From contig CACYQI010000019.1 of NCBI GenBank assembly GCA_902776455.1, positions 1 through 37,873 of the forward strand: a stretch of DNA of 37,873 nt, in the 5' to 3' direction. Below, piece after piece: positions 16,359 to 24,010 of this stretch. Every line of letters begins with the position of its first letter. Positions within the stretch are counted from its first letter, which is position 1. The translations under genes were made by a program, and so were the position numbers. The notes under the pieces were generated by a model that made no database searches, had not been told where the DNA came from, and saw only the letters and a program-made list of their open reading frames with translations. Source of the stretch: an uncultured Bacteroidales bacterium (GTDB lineage: Bacteria > Bacteroidota > Bacteroidia > Bacteroidales > Bacteroidaceae).

Positions 16359-17678
16359 ATGAAGCGTATTGCATTACTTTTCTGCATCTGCCTGATGGCA
16401 CTCGAAGGAAACTCAGCCGTCAAGGCGAAAGCCGATAAACGAGCCGTAGCGGCCGACTCTGTCAGCTTGCTGACAAACTACATGAAAGCCCTCGACGCGC
16501 TGGCTAAAGAACGCGACTCTCTGAATGCTGTTGCCGCTACACCAGTGCCCAACCCCTACTACTACCAGCTCCTTACCAGTCCGGCGCTCTACAGCTCGTC
16601 GCTCGAACAGATGCTGAGGCAGTCCGACACCAGCAGCAACGACCCGCAAATCCAGCGCCTCTATTCCGTCCGCAAGATGCTCTCGTCGCTCTACACACAA
16701 GCTCCGCAGCTGGTGACGCAGACAGAAGACGACATCAAGGCACAGGCAGCCATCCGCAGCGACGTGAACGATAAGCTCCAGGCATCCGACAAACTGGCCG
16801 ACAAGGTGGCCGCTGCTACGCTGGCACCCGAAGTGGACGGAAACGTGGAGGTCATCACCCGACGTCCCAACTTCTGGAAGTTCTCGGGAACCACCTCGCT
16901 GCAATTTGCTCAGAACTATATCTCGGACAACTGGTATAAAGGCGGCGAAACCAACTGGATTGGCAATTTCGACCTCACATTGCATGCCAACTACAACGAC
17001 CAGCGCAAGATAACCTGGGAGAACACACTCGATGCCCAACTGGGATTCCAAACCACAGAGACCGACGAAAAGCGCACTTTCCGACCGAGCCACAACCTGC
17101 TTCGCTACACCGGCAATGCCGGCTACAAGGCTTGGAAGAACTGGTACTACTCCCTCTTGGTCATCCTGCAGACACAGATTGCGCCCAACTATCAGAGGAA
17201 CACCGACAAGATTACATCGAAGATTCTGTCTCCGTTGGAAATAACGATTGCCCCCAACATGAAGTACGAAATAAAATGGGGCAAGAAGCAGCAGTTCACG
17301 GGACAGCTCAACATTGCCCCCCTTGCCATGAAGATTGTGTATGTCCACGACGATGACCTCGTCAAGAACTTCGGCATCGACGAGGGGAAGCACCAGAAGA
17401 CCACGTTCGGTCCCAACATCACCCTCAATACAACGTGGAAGATTTGCAAGCAAGTCACTTGGAACAACCGCATGTACTGGTTCTGCAACTTCGACTATAA
17501 CATTTGGGAATGGGAGAACAACATCAACTTCACCATTACCAAACTCATCACCGCAAACCTCCACCTCTATCCTCGCTTCGATAATAGTAATAAGAACTAC
17601 CGCTCCGGAAAGGAACACGACGGCACCTACTTGATGTTCAAGGAACTGCTCAGCTTGGGACTGACCTATAATTTCTGA
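16359..17678 (+). CDS. DUF3078 outer membrane beta-barrel protein
   Basis: The 439-residue protein starts with a signal peptide ([20 protein letters not shown]). A helical, Ser/Ala-rich N-terminal part follows (about residues 30-160, with [20 protein letters not shown]). A C-terminal beta-rich half begins at [30 protein letters not shown], the hallmark of DUF3078. The alternating strands and terminal TYNF suit an outer membrane barrel. The function of the family is not established. It diverges from yidC, each gene with its own -7 box, and lies 20 bases before engB. Confidence 0.87.
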   Translation: MKRIALLFCICLMALEGNSAVKAKADKRAVAADSVSLLTNYMKALDALAKERDSLNAVAATPVPNPYYYQLLTSPALYSSSLEQMLRQSDTSSNDPQIQRLYSVRKMLSSLYTQAPQLVTQTEDDIKAQAAIRSDVNDKLQASDKLADKVAAATLAPEVDGNVEVITRRPNFWKFSGTTSLQFAQNYISDNWYKGGETNWIGNFDLTLHANYNDQRKITWENTLDAQLGFQTTETDEKRTFRPSHNLLRYTGNAGYKAWKNWYYSLLVILQTQIAPNYQRNTDKITSKILSPLEITIAPNMKYEIKWGKKQQFTGQLNIAPLAMKIVYVHDDDLVKNFGIDEGKHQKTTFGPNITLNTTWKICKQVTWNNRMYWFCNFDYNIWEWENNINFTITKLITANLHLYPRFDNSNKNYRSGKEHDGTYLMFKELLSLGLTYNF

Positions 17679-17698
17679 GGCAATTACCTGTTTCGACC

Positions 17699-18472
17699 AT
17701 GCTCATCAAATCAGCCGAATACCTTATCAGCAGTGCCCGTGTGGACCAATGTCCGCGGGGAGACTTGCCGGAGTTCGCTTTTATAGGGCGAAGCAATGTA
17801 GGCAAGTCCAGCCTCATCAACATGCTGACAGGCAGGGCTGGACTGGCCAAAACGTCTGCCACACCTGGCAAGACGGTGCTGATTAACTACTTCTTAATAA
17901 AGGGGCAAGGAGCAAGGGGCAAGGGGCAAGAGAATACCAACAAAAACCAAAGCAATCCTCCTGCACCTTGCCCCTTGCCCCTTGCTCCCCAAAGCAATCC
18001 TCCTGCACCTTGCCCCTTGCCCCTTGCCCCTAAAAACAATCCTCCTGCCCCTTGCCCCTTGCCCCTCGCCCCTAAAGATGCCTTCTACTTCGTTGACCTC
18101 CCCGGATATGGCTTTGCCAAGCGAGGACAGCGGCAAAGAGACGAACTGCAACGCATGATTTCGGGCTACATCCTTCGTCGCGAACAGATGATGAACCTAT
18201 TTCTTCTTATCGACGCACGCCACGAACCGCAACGAATCGACATGGAGTTCATCCAGTGGCTCGGAGAGAACGGCATACCCTTCAGCATCGTCTTCACCAA
18301 AGCCGACAAACTCTCGAAAGGAAGGCTTGCAGCAAACATCAAGCACTACCTCGACGAACTCTCGAAGCAGTGGGAAAAACTGCCCCCCTACTTCATCACC
18401 AGCAGCGAGACACGCCAAGGTCGCGACGAAGTGCTGGGGTACATCGACGAAATGTTGAAAAGCCTCCTCTAA
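17699..18472 (+). CDS. engB: Ribosome biogenesis GTPase EngB (YsxC/YihA) with a 58-residue repeat insertion
   Basis: The 257-residue protein is about 55 residues longer than usual for EngB. The G motifs are intact: G1 [10 protein letters not shown] near residue 30, G2 in TSATPGKT, G3 DLPGYG at residues 133-138, G4 TKAD and G5 SSETRQG. EngB is a cytoplasmic GTPase for 50S assembly. Residues about 69-126 are an insertion in the hairpin between the strand VLINYFLIK and the strand AFYFVDLPG. It begins with a GQGARGKGQ stretch and continues with three exact-length 14-residue repeats ([12 protein letters not shown] plus two). The coding frame is preserved across all of it. The insertion is Pro/Cys-rich and probably an exposed loop. 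Because the gene is normally essential, the insertion must be tolerated or the copy is replaced elsewhere. Confidence 0.93.
   Translation: MLIKSAEYLISSARVDQCPRGDLPEFAFIGRSNVGKSSLINMLTGRAGLAKTSATPGKTVLINYFLIKGQGARGKGQENTNKNQSNPPAPCPLPLAPQSNPPAPCPLPLAPKNNPPAPCPLPLAPKDAFYFVDLPGYGFAKRGQRQRDELQRMISGYILRREQMMNLFLLIDARHEPQRIDMEFIQWLGENGIPFSIVFTKADKLSKGRLAANIKHYLDELSKQWEKLPPYFITSSETRQGRDEVLGYIDEMLKSLL
17901..18078 (+). repeat. 42-bp in-frame minisatellite with inverted GGGGCAAG arm inside engB
   Basis: Units start at 17953, 17995 and 18037. Each is 42 bases and reads CAATCCTCCTGCACCTTGCC, then further CCCTTGCC blocks. The preceding GGGGCAAGGAGCAAGGGGC (17902-17930) is the reverse complement of the CCTTGCCCC part, so the insert can fold into a long hairpin. 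Confidence 0.92.
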
Positions 18473-18594
18473 ATCTCCCCCTAAAGGGAGAGACTTCAGC
18501 CCCTTCAGACCCCTCAGACCCCCTCTAACTCCCCCATAAAGGGGGAGAACTCCCTCTCCCACGGGAGAGGGTTGGGGAGAGGCTTTTCAACTTT
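18464..18594. repeat. Three family A palindromes after engB
   Basis: Copies include CCTCTAAATCTCCCCCTAAAG, CCCTCTAACTCCCCCATAAAG and CCCTCTCCCACGGGAGAGGG followed by TTGGGGAGAGGCTTTT. The first copy starts inside the last codons of engB and supplies its stop codon TAA. Confidence 0.85.
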
Positions 18595-18618
18595 GTTTCT
18601 GTGTCTCAAAATCCCGTG

Positions 18619-18654
18619 TTACAAATGTTACAAATGTTACAAATGTTACAAAAC
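18619..18654. repeat. 9-bp TGTTACAAA tandem array
   Basis: Four consecutive TGTTACAAA-type units lie 150 bases after engB, in non-coding sequence. Confidence 0.85.
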
Positions 18655-18799
18655 GCCCTCAGTCTTTGTCCTCTCCCTCTTTGCTATTTGCTATTATATT
18701 CAACTTTCGCATGTAGGCTGGCATACAATCTGTCATGTGATAATCAAACACAAAGACTCAAAGTCACAAAGTAATACCCCCGCTGAAGAAGACACAAAA

Positions 18800-18838
18800 G
18801 ACCCCCTCTAACTCCCCCGTAAAGGGGGAGAGGGTCTG
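18800..18838. repeat. Family A palindrome
   Basis: CCCCCTCTAACTCCCCCGTA, then AAGGGGGAGAGGGTCT, a nearly perfect member of the TAA-centred subtype, in non-coding DNA. Confidence 0.85.
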
Positions 18839-19225
18839 TGTCTTTGTGCTTGGTTATATCACTAAGTACGACCCTTCACAGTATTCTCACTCGCACATGG
18901 CACACGGACCACTCTCTTAGCACGCTAACCGCTTAATATCGGTACGTTGGCTTGGCATACTTGGTGGACTTGGCGCGATGGCTTCTCGAATTTAGCACGT
19001 TTACTTGGTGAACTTGGCACGTTAAATTGGCAAAATTGGCACGTAGATTTCGTAAACATGCTTGAAATCGACGAAAAATAACAGCAAACAACTAAAAGAA
19101 CTTCATGGGCAATTACATGGCAATTATATGTTAAAGATAGAAACACTCAAAGGCACTTGCCAAAAGTTGTATATGGTAATCCAAAAGTGTACCACCCCTA
19201 ATAATCGAAAAGTGTACATCTAACT

Positions 19226-19272
19226 CCTCATAACACCCTCTCCCACGGGAGAGAAAATGGGAGAGGCTTTTT
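19226..19272. repeat. Family A palindrome (CTCTCCC subtype)
   Basis: CCCTCTCCCACGGGAGAGAA, then GGGAGAGGCTTTTT. The distal T-run would make a weak terminator. Confidence 0.75.
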
Positions 19273-19414
19273 CTGTGCTTTTAGATGTAGAAAATTTGTG
19301 GTTATAGATGTTAGATGATATCCGATAAATCCGTGGATATATTATTATGTGTTTTTCGTGGTTTTAGATGTGGAAAAAATCTTTCTGCTTTCTGTGTTTT
19401 CCGTGTGAGATTGA

Positions 19415-19466
19415 TACCTCACTCCTTGCCCCTCCCCCAGAGGGGGGGGGATGGGAGGGGCTTTTT
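19415..19466. repeat. Family A palindrome with CCTTGCCCC flank
   Basis: CTCCTTGCCCCTCCCCCAGA, then GGGGGGATGGGAGGGGCTTTTT, upstream of the DUF2147 gene. It combines the family A core with the CCTTGCCCC unit found in engB. Confidence 0.75.
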
Positions 19467-19554
19467 AGCGGACGTTATACAATAAAAGGAGGGCGTTTTA
19501 CGTTATAGTAAAGATACAGACAAAAGAAACCGATAACCAAAACAATCGATAAGT

Positions 19555-19950
19555 ATGAGAAAATTCTTTTTAAGTATGGCTCTTCTGCTGGTGGCAGGAT
19601 GTGGCTACGCACAGGACATCATGGGCAAGTGGCTTACTGAAGCCGGCGACGCTCAAGTGGAAATCTATCAGGCCGGCGACAAGATAAACGGTAAAATCGT
19701 GTGGCTGAAGAAGGGGCCTGAGACGAAGGACGAACACAACAGCGACGCAAAGCTGCGCGAACGAAAGCTCATGGGAGTCAACATCCTGAGCGGACTGAAG
19801 AAGAAGGAAGATAAGTGGGAGGACGGAAAAATCTACAATCCCAAGAACGGCAAGACCTACAAGTGCAACATCTGGCTCGAAGGCAAACAACTGAAAGTCA
19901 GAGGCTACATCGGGTTCCTCTACGAGACCCAGACTTGGAACCGCAAGTAG
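19555..19950 (+). CDS. DUF2147 secreted/periplasmic protein
   Basis: The 131-residue protein has a signal peptide (MRKFFLSMALLLVAGCGYAQ). The DUF2147 core follows: IMGKWLTEAGDAQVEIYQAG, KINGKIVWLKKG, then LRERKLMGVNILSGLKKKEDKWEDGKIYNPKNGKTYKC. The fold is a small lipocalin-like beta-barrel of unknown role. A Cys near the end of the signal (VAGC) could be read as a lipobox, but the following GYAQ-D suits signal peptidase I better. It stands alone, convergent with the flavodoxin-like gene. An AATCCGT inverted repeat fills the gap between them. Confidence 0.85.
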   Translation: MRKFFLSMALLLVAGCGYAQDIMGKWLTEAGDAQVEIYQAGDKINGKIVWLKKGPETKDEHNSDAKLRERKLMGVNILSGLKKKEDKWEDGKIYNPKNGKTYKCNIWLEGKQLKVRGYIGFLYETQTWNRK

Positions 19951-19991
19951 AAAGCCCCATACTTTTGAGGCTGCGTCATAATTAGCAACTA

Positions 19992-20076
19992 CAACGGATT
20001 ACACGGATTTTACGGATAAAAAGCCTCGCTGACAGTCAGCATGAGGGAAATCCGTCGAATCCGTTTAATCCGTTGT
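19992..20076. repeat. AATCCGT family E inverted repeat between convergent genes
   Basis: Left-arm units AACGGATT, CACGGATT and TACGGAT face right-arm units AATCCGT, GAATCCGT and TAATCCGTTG. The loop holds the perfect palindrome GCTGACAGTCAGC. Its position suggests a bidirectional transcription stop. Confidence 0.75.
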
Positions 20077-20131
20077 TTTATATCTCACACGGAAAGCAAC
20101 ACATTCTTATGAATTGTTACAGCACGACTCA

Positions 20132-20170
20132 CGCTCCACATTGCTTCGGCCTACTCTCCGCGTTGGTTTG
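20132..20170. repeat. Family B (TCCGTGGAG-like) copy
   Basis: CACGCTCCACATTGCTTCGG, then CCTACTCTCCGCGTTGG, is an inverted, diverged copy of the motif at 10089-10161 and 28114-28200. Confidence 0.55.
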
Positions 20171-20194
20171 TCTGAGGAGTAAGTCCGCGGGAGC

Positions 20195-20731
20195 TTAAAT
20201 GTTCTTTCCCATTTCGAAGGCTTCCTGCAGTTTAGGGTTGCCCTCAATCTCACGGGCATCGTTCACACCGCCACAGAAGAGTGTACCAGCCAAGTGGCTC
20301 TTGGGGTAGCAGTCTGTCCATCCCGTCAACCCGGTCTCGGCACGCTTCGGCGTCTCGGCCTCGTTCTCGGCTGCCGTAGAGAGCAGATAGACATCGCGGA
20401 ACTGATAGTCGAGTTCGTACATGGCATTCATGCGGTCGATGAGCGTCTTCATCTGTCCGCTCATTTCGTAGTAGTAGATGGGTGTTGCCCAAGCCACAAC
20501 GTCGGCTTTCAGGACTTTGGCCATGATGTCGTTCACGTCGTCGCTAATGACGCAACGTCCTAACTTCTGGCAACTTAGGCATCCTTTGCAGAACTGTATG
20601 TTCTTGTCTATGAGGGAGATTTTCTCCACATCGTTTCCTGCAGAGCGTGCGCCCTCAGCAAACTTGTCGGCCAACATGTCGCTGTTCGACCCGCGACGAA
20701 GGCTCGTTGAAATGACTATTACTTTTTTCAT
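20195..20731 (-). CDS. NADPH-dependent FMN reductase / flavodoxin-fold iron-sulfur flavoprotein-like
   Basis: The 178-residue protein starts with the flavodoxin-fold FMN site (VIVISTSLRRGSNSDMLADKF). It then has a four-cysteine motif CKGCLSCQKLGRC (C48, C51, C54, C60), typical of iron-sulfur flavoproteins and related multimeric flavodoxin WrbA-like oxidoreductases. ATPIYYYEMSGQMKTLIDRM is the conserved flavin-contact and dimer segment. It should transfer electrons from a reduced cofactor to an unknown acceptor. A single-gene unit is likely, with a heptamer array (AGAGTTT) directly upstream in place of a recognisable -7 box. Confidence 0.85.
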   Translation of the reverse strand: MKKVIVISTSLRRGSNSDMLADKFAEGARSAGNDVEKISLIDKNIQFCKGCLSCQKLGRCVISDDVNDIMAKVLKADVVAWATPIYYYEMSGQMKTLIDRMNAMYELDYQFRDVYLLSTAAENEAETPKRAETGLTGWTDCYPKSHLAGTLFCGGVNDAREIEGNPKLQEAFEMGKNI

Positions 20732-20743
20732 TCTGTCCGTCTT

Positions 20744-20836
20744 AGAGTTGAGAGTTTAGAGTTTAGAGTTTAGAGTCAGTTGGGAAGTGTAGAGTTGAAA
20801 GTTTTTTTTGTTTAAGGTTTAGAGTCAAACTCTCTC
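20744..20836. repeat. AGAGTTT heptamer array
   Basis: GAGTTTAGAGTTTAGAGTTT and neighbours form about four 7-bp units upstream of the flavodoxin-like gene. Imperfect inverse copies (AAACTCT) lie at 20827-20833 before trmB's stop. Confidence 0.8.
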
Positions 20837-20845
20837 TTTCTTATT

Positions 20846-21607
20846 TCAATTACTTCCGCTTCGCTTCTCGCGCCCATAGGAGCGGTATTCGTCGAGCGGT
20901 ATCTCAATGTCCGGTTCTACAAGCTTCCCCTCTTGACTAAGATGGAAACACAGGTACTTGATGTCGATACCTCGAGCGCGCCACATGCTTTCGTAGTAGG
21001 TTTGTATGGAGGTGGCGAGGCTGACTTCCTCTCCGCCGACTTCTGTTCCGTAGAGGTTGCGGGTTTTCACTTCTGGCACGATGCCGTTGACTTCGAGGAG
21101 CGCCTCGGTATAGGTGAAGAGGAAGTTGGAATCGGTCTTGAGATGGATAAGTCCGCCGTCGCAAAGGAACATGCGGTATCGGTTCAGGAAGTAGGTACTG
21201 CTGAGACGTTTAGTCACCTTCTTCATCTGTGGGTCGGAGAAAGTGAGCCATATCTCGCTTACCTCTCCGGGGGCAAAGAAACGCTGGATGAACTCGATGT
21301 TGGTACGCAGAAAACCAACGTTCTTCATGCCGCTTTGCAAAGCTTCTTTGGCTCCCGTCCACATTCGTGCGCCTTTGATGTCAACGCCGATGAAGTTCTT
21401 CTCGGGCATCTTTTTCCCAAGGCCAACAGTATATTCTCCCCTGCCGCATCCGAGTTCGAGGACGATAGGGTTCTGGTTGTGGAAGAAGTCCTCGTGCCAA
21501 CGACCACGAAGCGGGAACTCCTCTTCCATCACAGCTGCCATAGGGCATTCTACAACGAGAGGATTCTCAGCCATCTCTGCAAACTTCGCAAGCTTTCCTT
21601 TTGACAT
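20846..21607 (-). CDS. trmB: tRNA (guanine-N7-)-methyltransferase TrmB
   Basis: The 253-residue protein has the TrmB SAM-binding motif [16 protein letters not shown] (residues 49-64), [35 protein letters not shown] and the [17 protein letters not shown] catalytic segment, followed by GLIHLKTDS. It makes m7G46 in tRNA. The segment reads FSDPQ where most family members have FPDPW. The Asp is kept, and this Bacteroidales-type variant is probably active. C-terminal GREKRSGSN is short and basic. It lies downstream of the coiled-coil gene on the same strand, separated by family A repeats and heptamers. Confidence 0.92.
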   Translation of the reverse strand: MSKGKLAKFAEMAENPLVVECPMAAVMEEEFPLRGRWHEDFFHNQNPIVLELGCGRGEYTVGLGKKMPEKNFIGVDIKGARMWTGAKEALQSGMKNVGFLRTNIEFIQRFFAPGEVSEIWLTFSDPQMKKVTKRLSSTYFLNRYRMFLCDGGLIHLKTDSNFLFTYTEALLEVNGIVPEVKTRNLYGTEVGGEEVSLATSIQTYYESMWRARGIDIKYLCFHLSQEGKLVEPDIEIPLDEYRSYGREKRSGSN

Positions 21608-21680
21608 AAAGACAATTTACAATTTTACTATTTACAATTTACAATTTATGTACAATTTAGTAATTTAGCCATTTACTTTC
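21608..21680. repeat. ACAATTT heptamer array upstream of trmB
   Basis: Units ACAATTT, ACTATTT and AGTAATTT form an imperfect 7-bp tandem run immediately upstream of the trmB ATG. It is the same type as at 8373-8500 and 27258-27345. Confidence 0.75.
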
Positions 21681-21684
21681 TCCC

Positions 21685-21806
21685 TTCCTCCCTTCCCCCT
21701 CTCCCACGGGAGAGGGTTGGGGAGAGGCTGTTTTCCCTCCCTTAGGGAGGGGTGGGGTGGGTCTTTCTCCCTCTCCCGCGGAAGAGGGATGGGGAGAGGC
21801 TGGATA
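21685..21806. repeat. Three family A palindromes
   Basis: CCCTCTCCCACGGGAGAGGG, CTCCCTTAGGGAGGGGTGGG and CCTCTCCCGCGGAAGAGGGA occur in a row, each followed by GGGGAGAGGCTG-type tails, just after the stop of the coiled-coil gene. Confidence 0.85.
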
Positions 21807-21813
21807 GGCTGCT

Positions 21814-22689
21814 TTACTTATCGAAGTTGAAATGTGTGGTGCCTATGTTGTGGCCGTCGGCGAAGATGTCCACACGATAGTTGCCAGCACTAAGTGCCTC
21901 TGCCACATCCCAATATACCACTACGCTCTGCTCTTCGCCCGTGTATTCGATGTCCTTGCGGATGCTGTATTCGAGCTGTCGGTTCTCGTAGGCAAAAGTA
22001 CCGCCCTTGGAGAGAACGTCGCCTGTGGGAGTGGTGATGCGAACATAGAGGCTGCGGATGCCTGTGGCTGTGGTGACGTTGCGGGCTATGTTGAAGCCGA
22101 TGACAAACTTCTTGACATCCTTTATCTTCTTGGCAGCCTTGCCCTTCTTGTTGCGTCCTTCGGCATAGATGCCCGTTGCATCAAGCTGGCTGGCAATTGC
22201 CACCTTGTCGGAGAGCGATTCGTTTTGGCTCGAGAGGTTGGAGATGTGCTGTCGTGCCTGCTCATTCTGTGTCTTGAGGTTGGTGTTTTCCTGCGTCAAC
22301 GCCTCGTTCATGCGATTGAGCGAATCAATCTGCAAGACATAGCTTCGCAAGACTTCGCGCAAGGTGGCAAGCTCTTTCTTCAAACGCATGATTTCGGCCG
22401 CATCGCTACTCTTGACGCGTCGCAACTCCTCGAGGAGTTCCTCGGTACGCTTCTGCTCTATTTCGAGCTGCTGAACCAACGAGTCGTTGTTGATTTGCGT
22501 CATCATCTCGTTGTACTGCATGGCGAACTGTTCGTACTCGTTCTCCATCTCGCGCTTGTCCATTTCGGCAAGTTCAAGCATTTGTTGGCTTTCGAGCATC
22601 TTCTCGCGCAGAGTATAAATAAGGAAGCCGACCACGGCAGCTACAAGGAGGGTCACGATGCTCAGTATAATCTTCGTTTTCTTGTCCAT
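21814..22689 (-). CDS. Inner-membrane-anchored coiled-coil protein, unknown function
   Basis: I do not recognise the family. The 291-residue protein has a single N-terminal membrane segment (IILSIVTLLVAAVVGFLIYTL, about residues 7-27). A long charged coiled coil follows, about residues 28-170, with heptad-like Leu/Ile and many Glu/Gln/Arg (EQKRTEELLEELRRVKSSD). The C-terminal beta-rich domain of about 110 residues contains KKFVIGFNIARNVTTATGIRSLYVRIT, SIRKDIEYTGEEQSVVVYWDV and GNYRVDIFADGHNIGTTHF. The C-terminal domain looks like a small immunoglobulin-like sandwich facing the periplasm. It has its own promoter 30 bases upstream and runs towards trmB. Confidence 0.85.
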   Translation of the reverse strand: MDKKTKIILSIVTLLVAAVVGFLIYTLREKMLESQQMLELAEMDKREMENEYEQFAMQYNEMMTQINNDSLVQQLEIEQKRTEELLEELRRVKSSDAAEIMRLKKELATLREVLRSYVLQIDSLNRMNEALTQENTNLKTQNEQARQHISNLSSQNESLSDKVAIASQLDATGIYAEGRNKKGKAAKKIKDVKKFVIGFNIARNVTTATGIRSLYVRITTPTGDVLSKGGTFAYENRQLEYSIRKDIEYTGEEQSVVVYWDVAEALSAGNYRVDIFADGHNIGTTHFNFDK

Positions 22690-22718
22690 AACTTATCTGT
22701 TGTTTAGCATTTCGAGTG

Positions 22719-22726
22719 CAAAGGTA
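22719..22726 (-). promoter_or_regulatory. -7 promoter box for the coiled-coil gene
   Basis: On the minus strand TTCGTACCTTTGCAC lies 30 bases before the ATG, an extended TAnnTTTG match. Confidence 0.75.
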
Positions 22727-22784
22727 CGAAGAAAAGTTGAAAAGTTGAAAAAATGAGAAGGAAAAGTGAAAATTCATGCTTTTG

Positions 22785-22816
22785 CTTGCATAGTTTTCTC
22801 TTTTTACGTAATTTTG
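22785..22816 (+). promoter_or_regulatory. Putative promoter for mrp
   Basis: CTTG at 22785-22788 is followed after 20 bases by TAATTTTG at 22809-22816, then CAGA. The mrp ATG is 61 bases downstream. Confidence 0.6.
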
Positions 22817-22877
22817 CAGAACTATTACATGACACGAAGCCTATTATGGCTAAACACCAATAAGACTCATCAACGCT

Positions 22878-23978
22878 ATGAACCTCTATCCCCAACTTAT
22901 CCTCGACGCCCTTTCCACCGTTCGCTATCCGGGAACGGGCAAGAACATCGTGGAGATGAAGATGGTCGATGACGACATGCGCATCGCCGGCCTCAGCGTC
23001 TCCTTCACTCTCATCTTCGACAAACCCACCGACCCCTTTATGAAAAGCGTGGTGAAAGCAGCCGAAGCTGCCATTCATGCCTACGCCAGCAAGGATGCTG
23101 AAGTGGACATCAAGACTCGTGCCTTGCAAGCTCCCCGTCCCGACCTGCCCGACCTCTTGCCGGGTGTCAGGAACATCATCGCCGTCTCGAGCGGCAAAGG
23201 TGGCGTAGGCAAGAGCACGGTGGCCGTCAATCTGGCCGTCGCCCTGGCAAGGATGGGCATGAAGGTCGGCTTGCTCGACTGCGACATCTTCGGTCCCTCT
23301 GTGCCCAAGATGCTACGAATGGAAGATGCCCGTCCCTACAGCGAGAACATCAACGGACGCGACCTCATCGTGCCCGAAGAAAAGCTTGGCATAAAGGTGC
23401 TCAGCATCGGTTTCTTCGTCAATCCCGAACAAGGCATCATGTGGCGCGGCGGAATGGCAAGCAATGCCCTGAAGCAACTCATCGGCGACGCCAACTGGGG
23501 CGACCTCGACTACTTCATCCTCGACACGCCTCCCGGAACGTCCGACATCCACTTGACGCTCGTACAGACCATTCCAATCACGGGAGCTGTTATCGTGAGC
23601 ACGCCTCAACAGGTGGCTTTGGCAGACGCCCGCAAAGGCATCGACATGTATCGGAACGAGAAAGTCAACGTGCCCATCCTTGGCCTCGTGGAGAACATGG
23701 CTTGGTTCACACCAGTTCAGCACCCCGACGAGCGTTACTACCTCTTCGGCAAAGAAGGCGTCAAGGCTTTGGCAGAAGAGATGAACGTGCCGCTCTTGGC
23801 ACAAATTCCCGTAGTGCAGGACATCTGCGAGAGCGGCGACAATGGCACTCCTGCTGCCACCGACCCTGCCAGCATCACGGGGCAAGCTTTCATGCAGTTG
23901 GCTGCTCGCGTCGTCACAGAAACCGACAAGCGGCGAGCACAGCTTCCGCCCACTCAGATAGTTGGAGTGAAGAGTTAA
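22878..23978 (+). CDS. mrp: Mrp/NBP35-type iron-sulfur cluster carrier ATPase (ApbC-like)
   Basis: The 366-residue protein joins an N-terminal MIP18/DUF59 domain (residues 1-80) to a P-loop ATPase of the Mrp/ApbC class. The deviant Walker A GKGGVGKST lies at residues 106-114, followed by GLLDCDIFGPSVPKML and DYFILDTPPGTSDIHLTL. Such proteins bind and pass Fe-S clusters in the cytoplasm. The CxxC pair that binds the cluster in most ApbC/NBP35 proteins is missing: the region after VENMAW reads FTPVQHPDERYYLFG. The N-terminal domain also lacks a Cys. Bacteroidales homologues are often like this as far as I recall, so it may act with a partner or in another way. A GH16 gene follows by 32 bases on the same strand. 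Confidence 0.92.
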   Translation: MNLYPQLILDALSTVRYPGTGKNIVEMKMVDDDMRIAGLSVSFTLIFDKPTDPFMKSVVKAAEAAIHAYASKDAEVDIKTRALQAPRPDLPDLLPGVRNIIAVSSGKGGVGKSTVAVNLAVALARMGMKVGLLDCDIFGPSVPKMLRMEDARPYSENINGRDLIVPEEKLGIKVLSIGFFVNPEQGIMWRGGMASNALKQLIGDANWGDLDYFILDTPPGTSDIHLTLVQTIPITGAVIVSTPQQVALADARKGIDMYRNEKVNVPILGLVENMAWFTPVQHPDERYYLFGKEGVKALAEEMNVPLLAQIPVVQDICESGDNGTPAATDPASITGQAFMQLAARVVTETDKRRAQLPPTQIVGVKS

Positions 23979-24010
23979 CATAAACCCACAACAGAAACAC
24001 AATCAACAAC

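Larger units (their letters stand above)
18595..19554. other. Long gene-free stretch packed with short repeats
   Basis: No gene is supported. It holds a 9-bp TGTTACAAA array (about 18619-18654), facing CACAAAGAC/GTCTTTGTG motifs (18748-18771 and 18838-18850), family A copies, CTTGGCA-type 9-bp repeats (about 18935-19045), two copies of AAAAGTGTAC (19183-19192 and 19208-19217) and TTTTCGTGG/TCCGTG family E motifs (19300-19420). Short frames through it are repeat-encoded. Confidence 0.6.

Noticed and set aside
17953-18078. CRISPR-like repeated units in 42-bp steps
   Set aside because: The units follow each other directly without spacers, lie inside the engB frame and no cas gene is near. They form a coding minisatellite.
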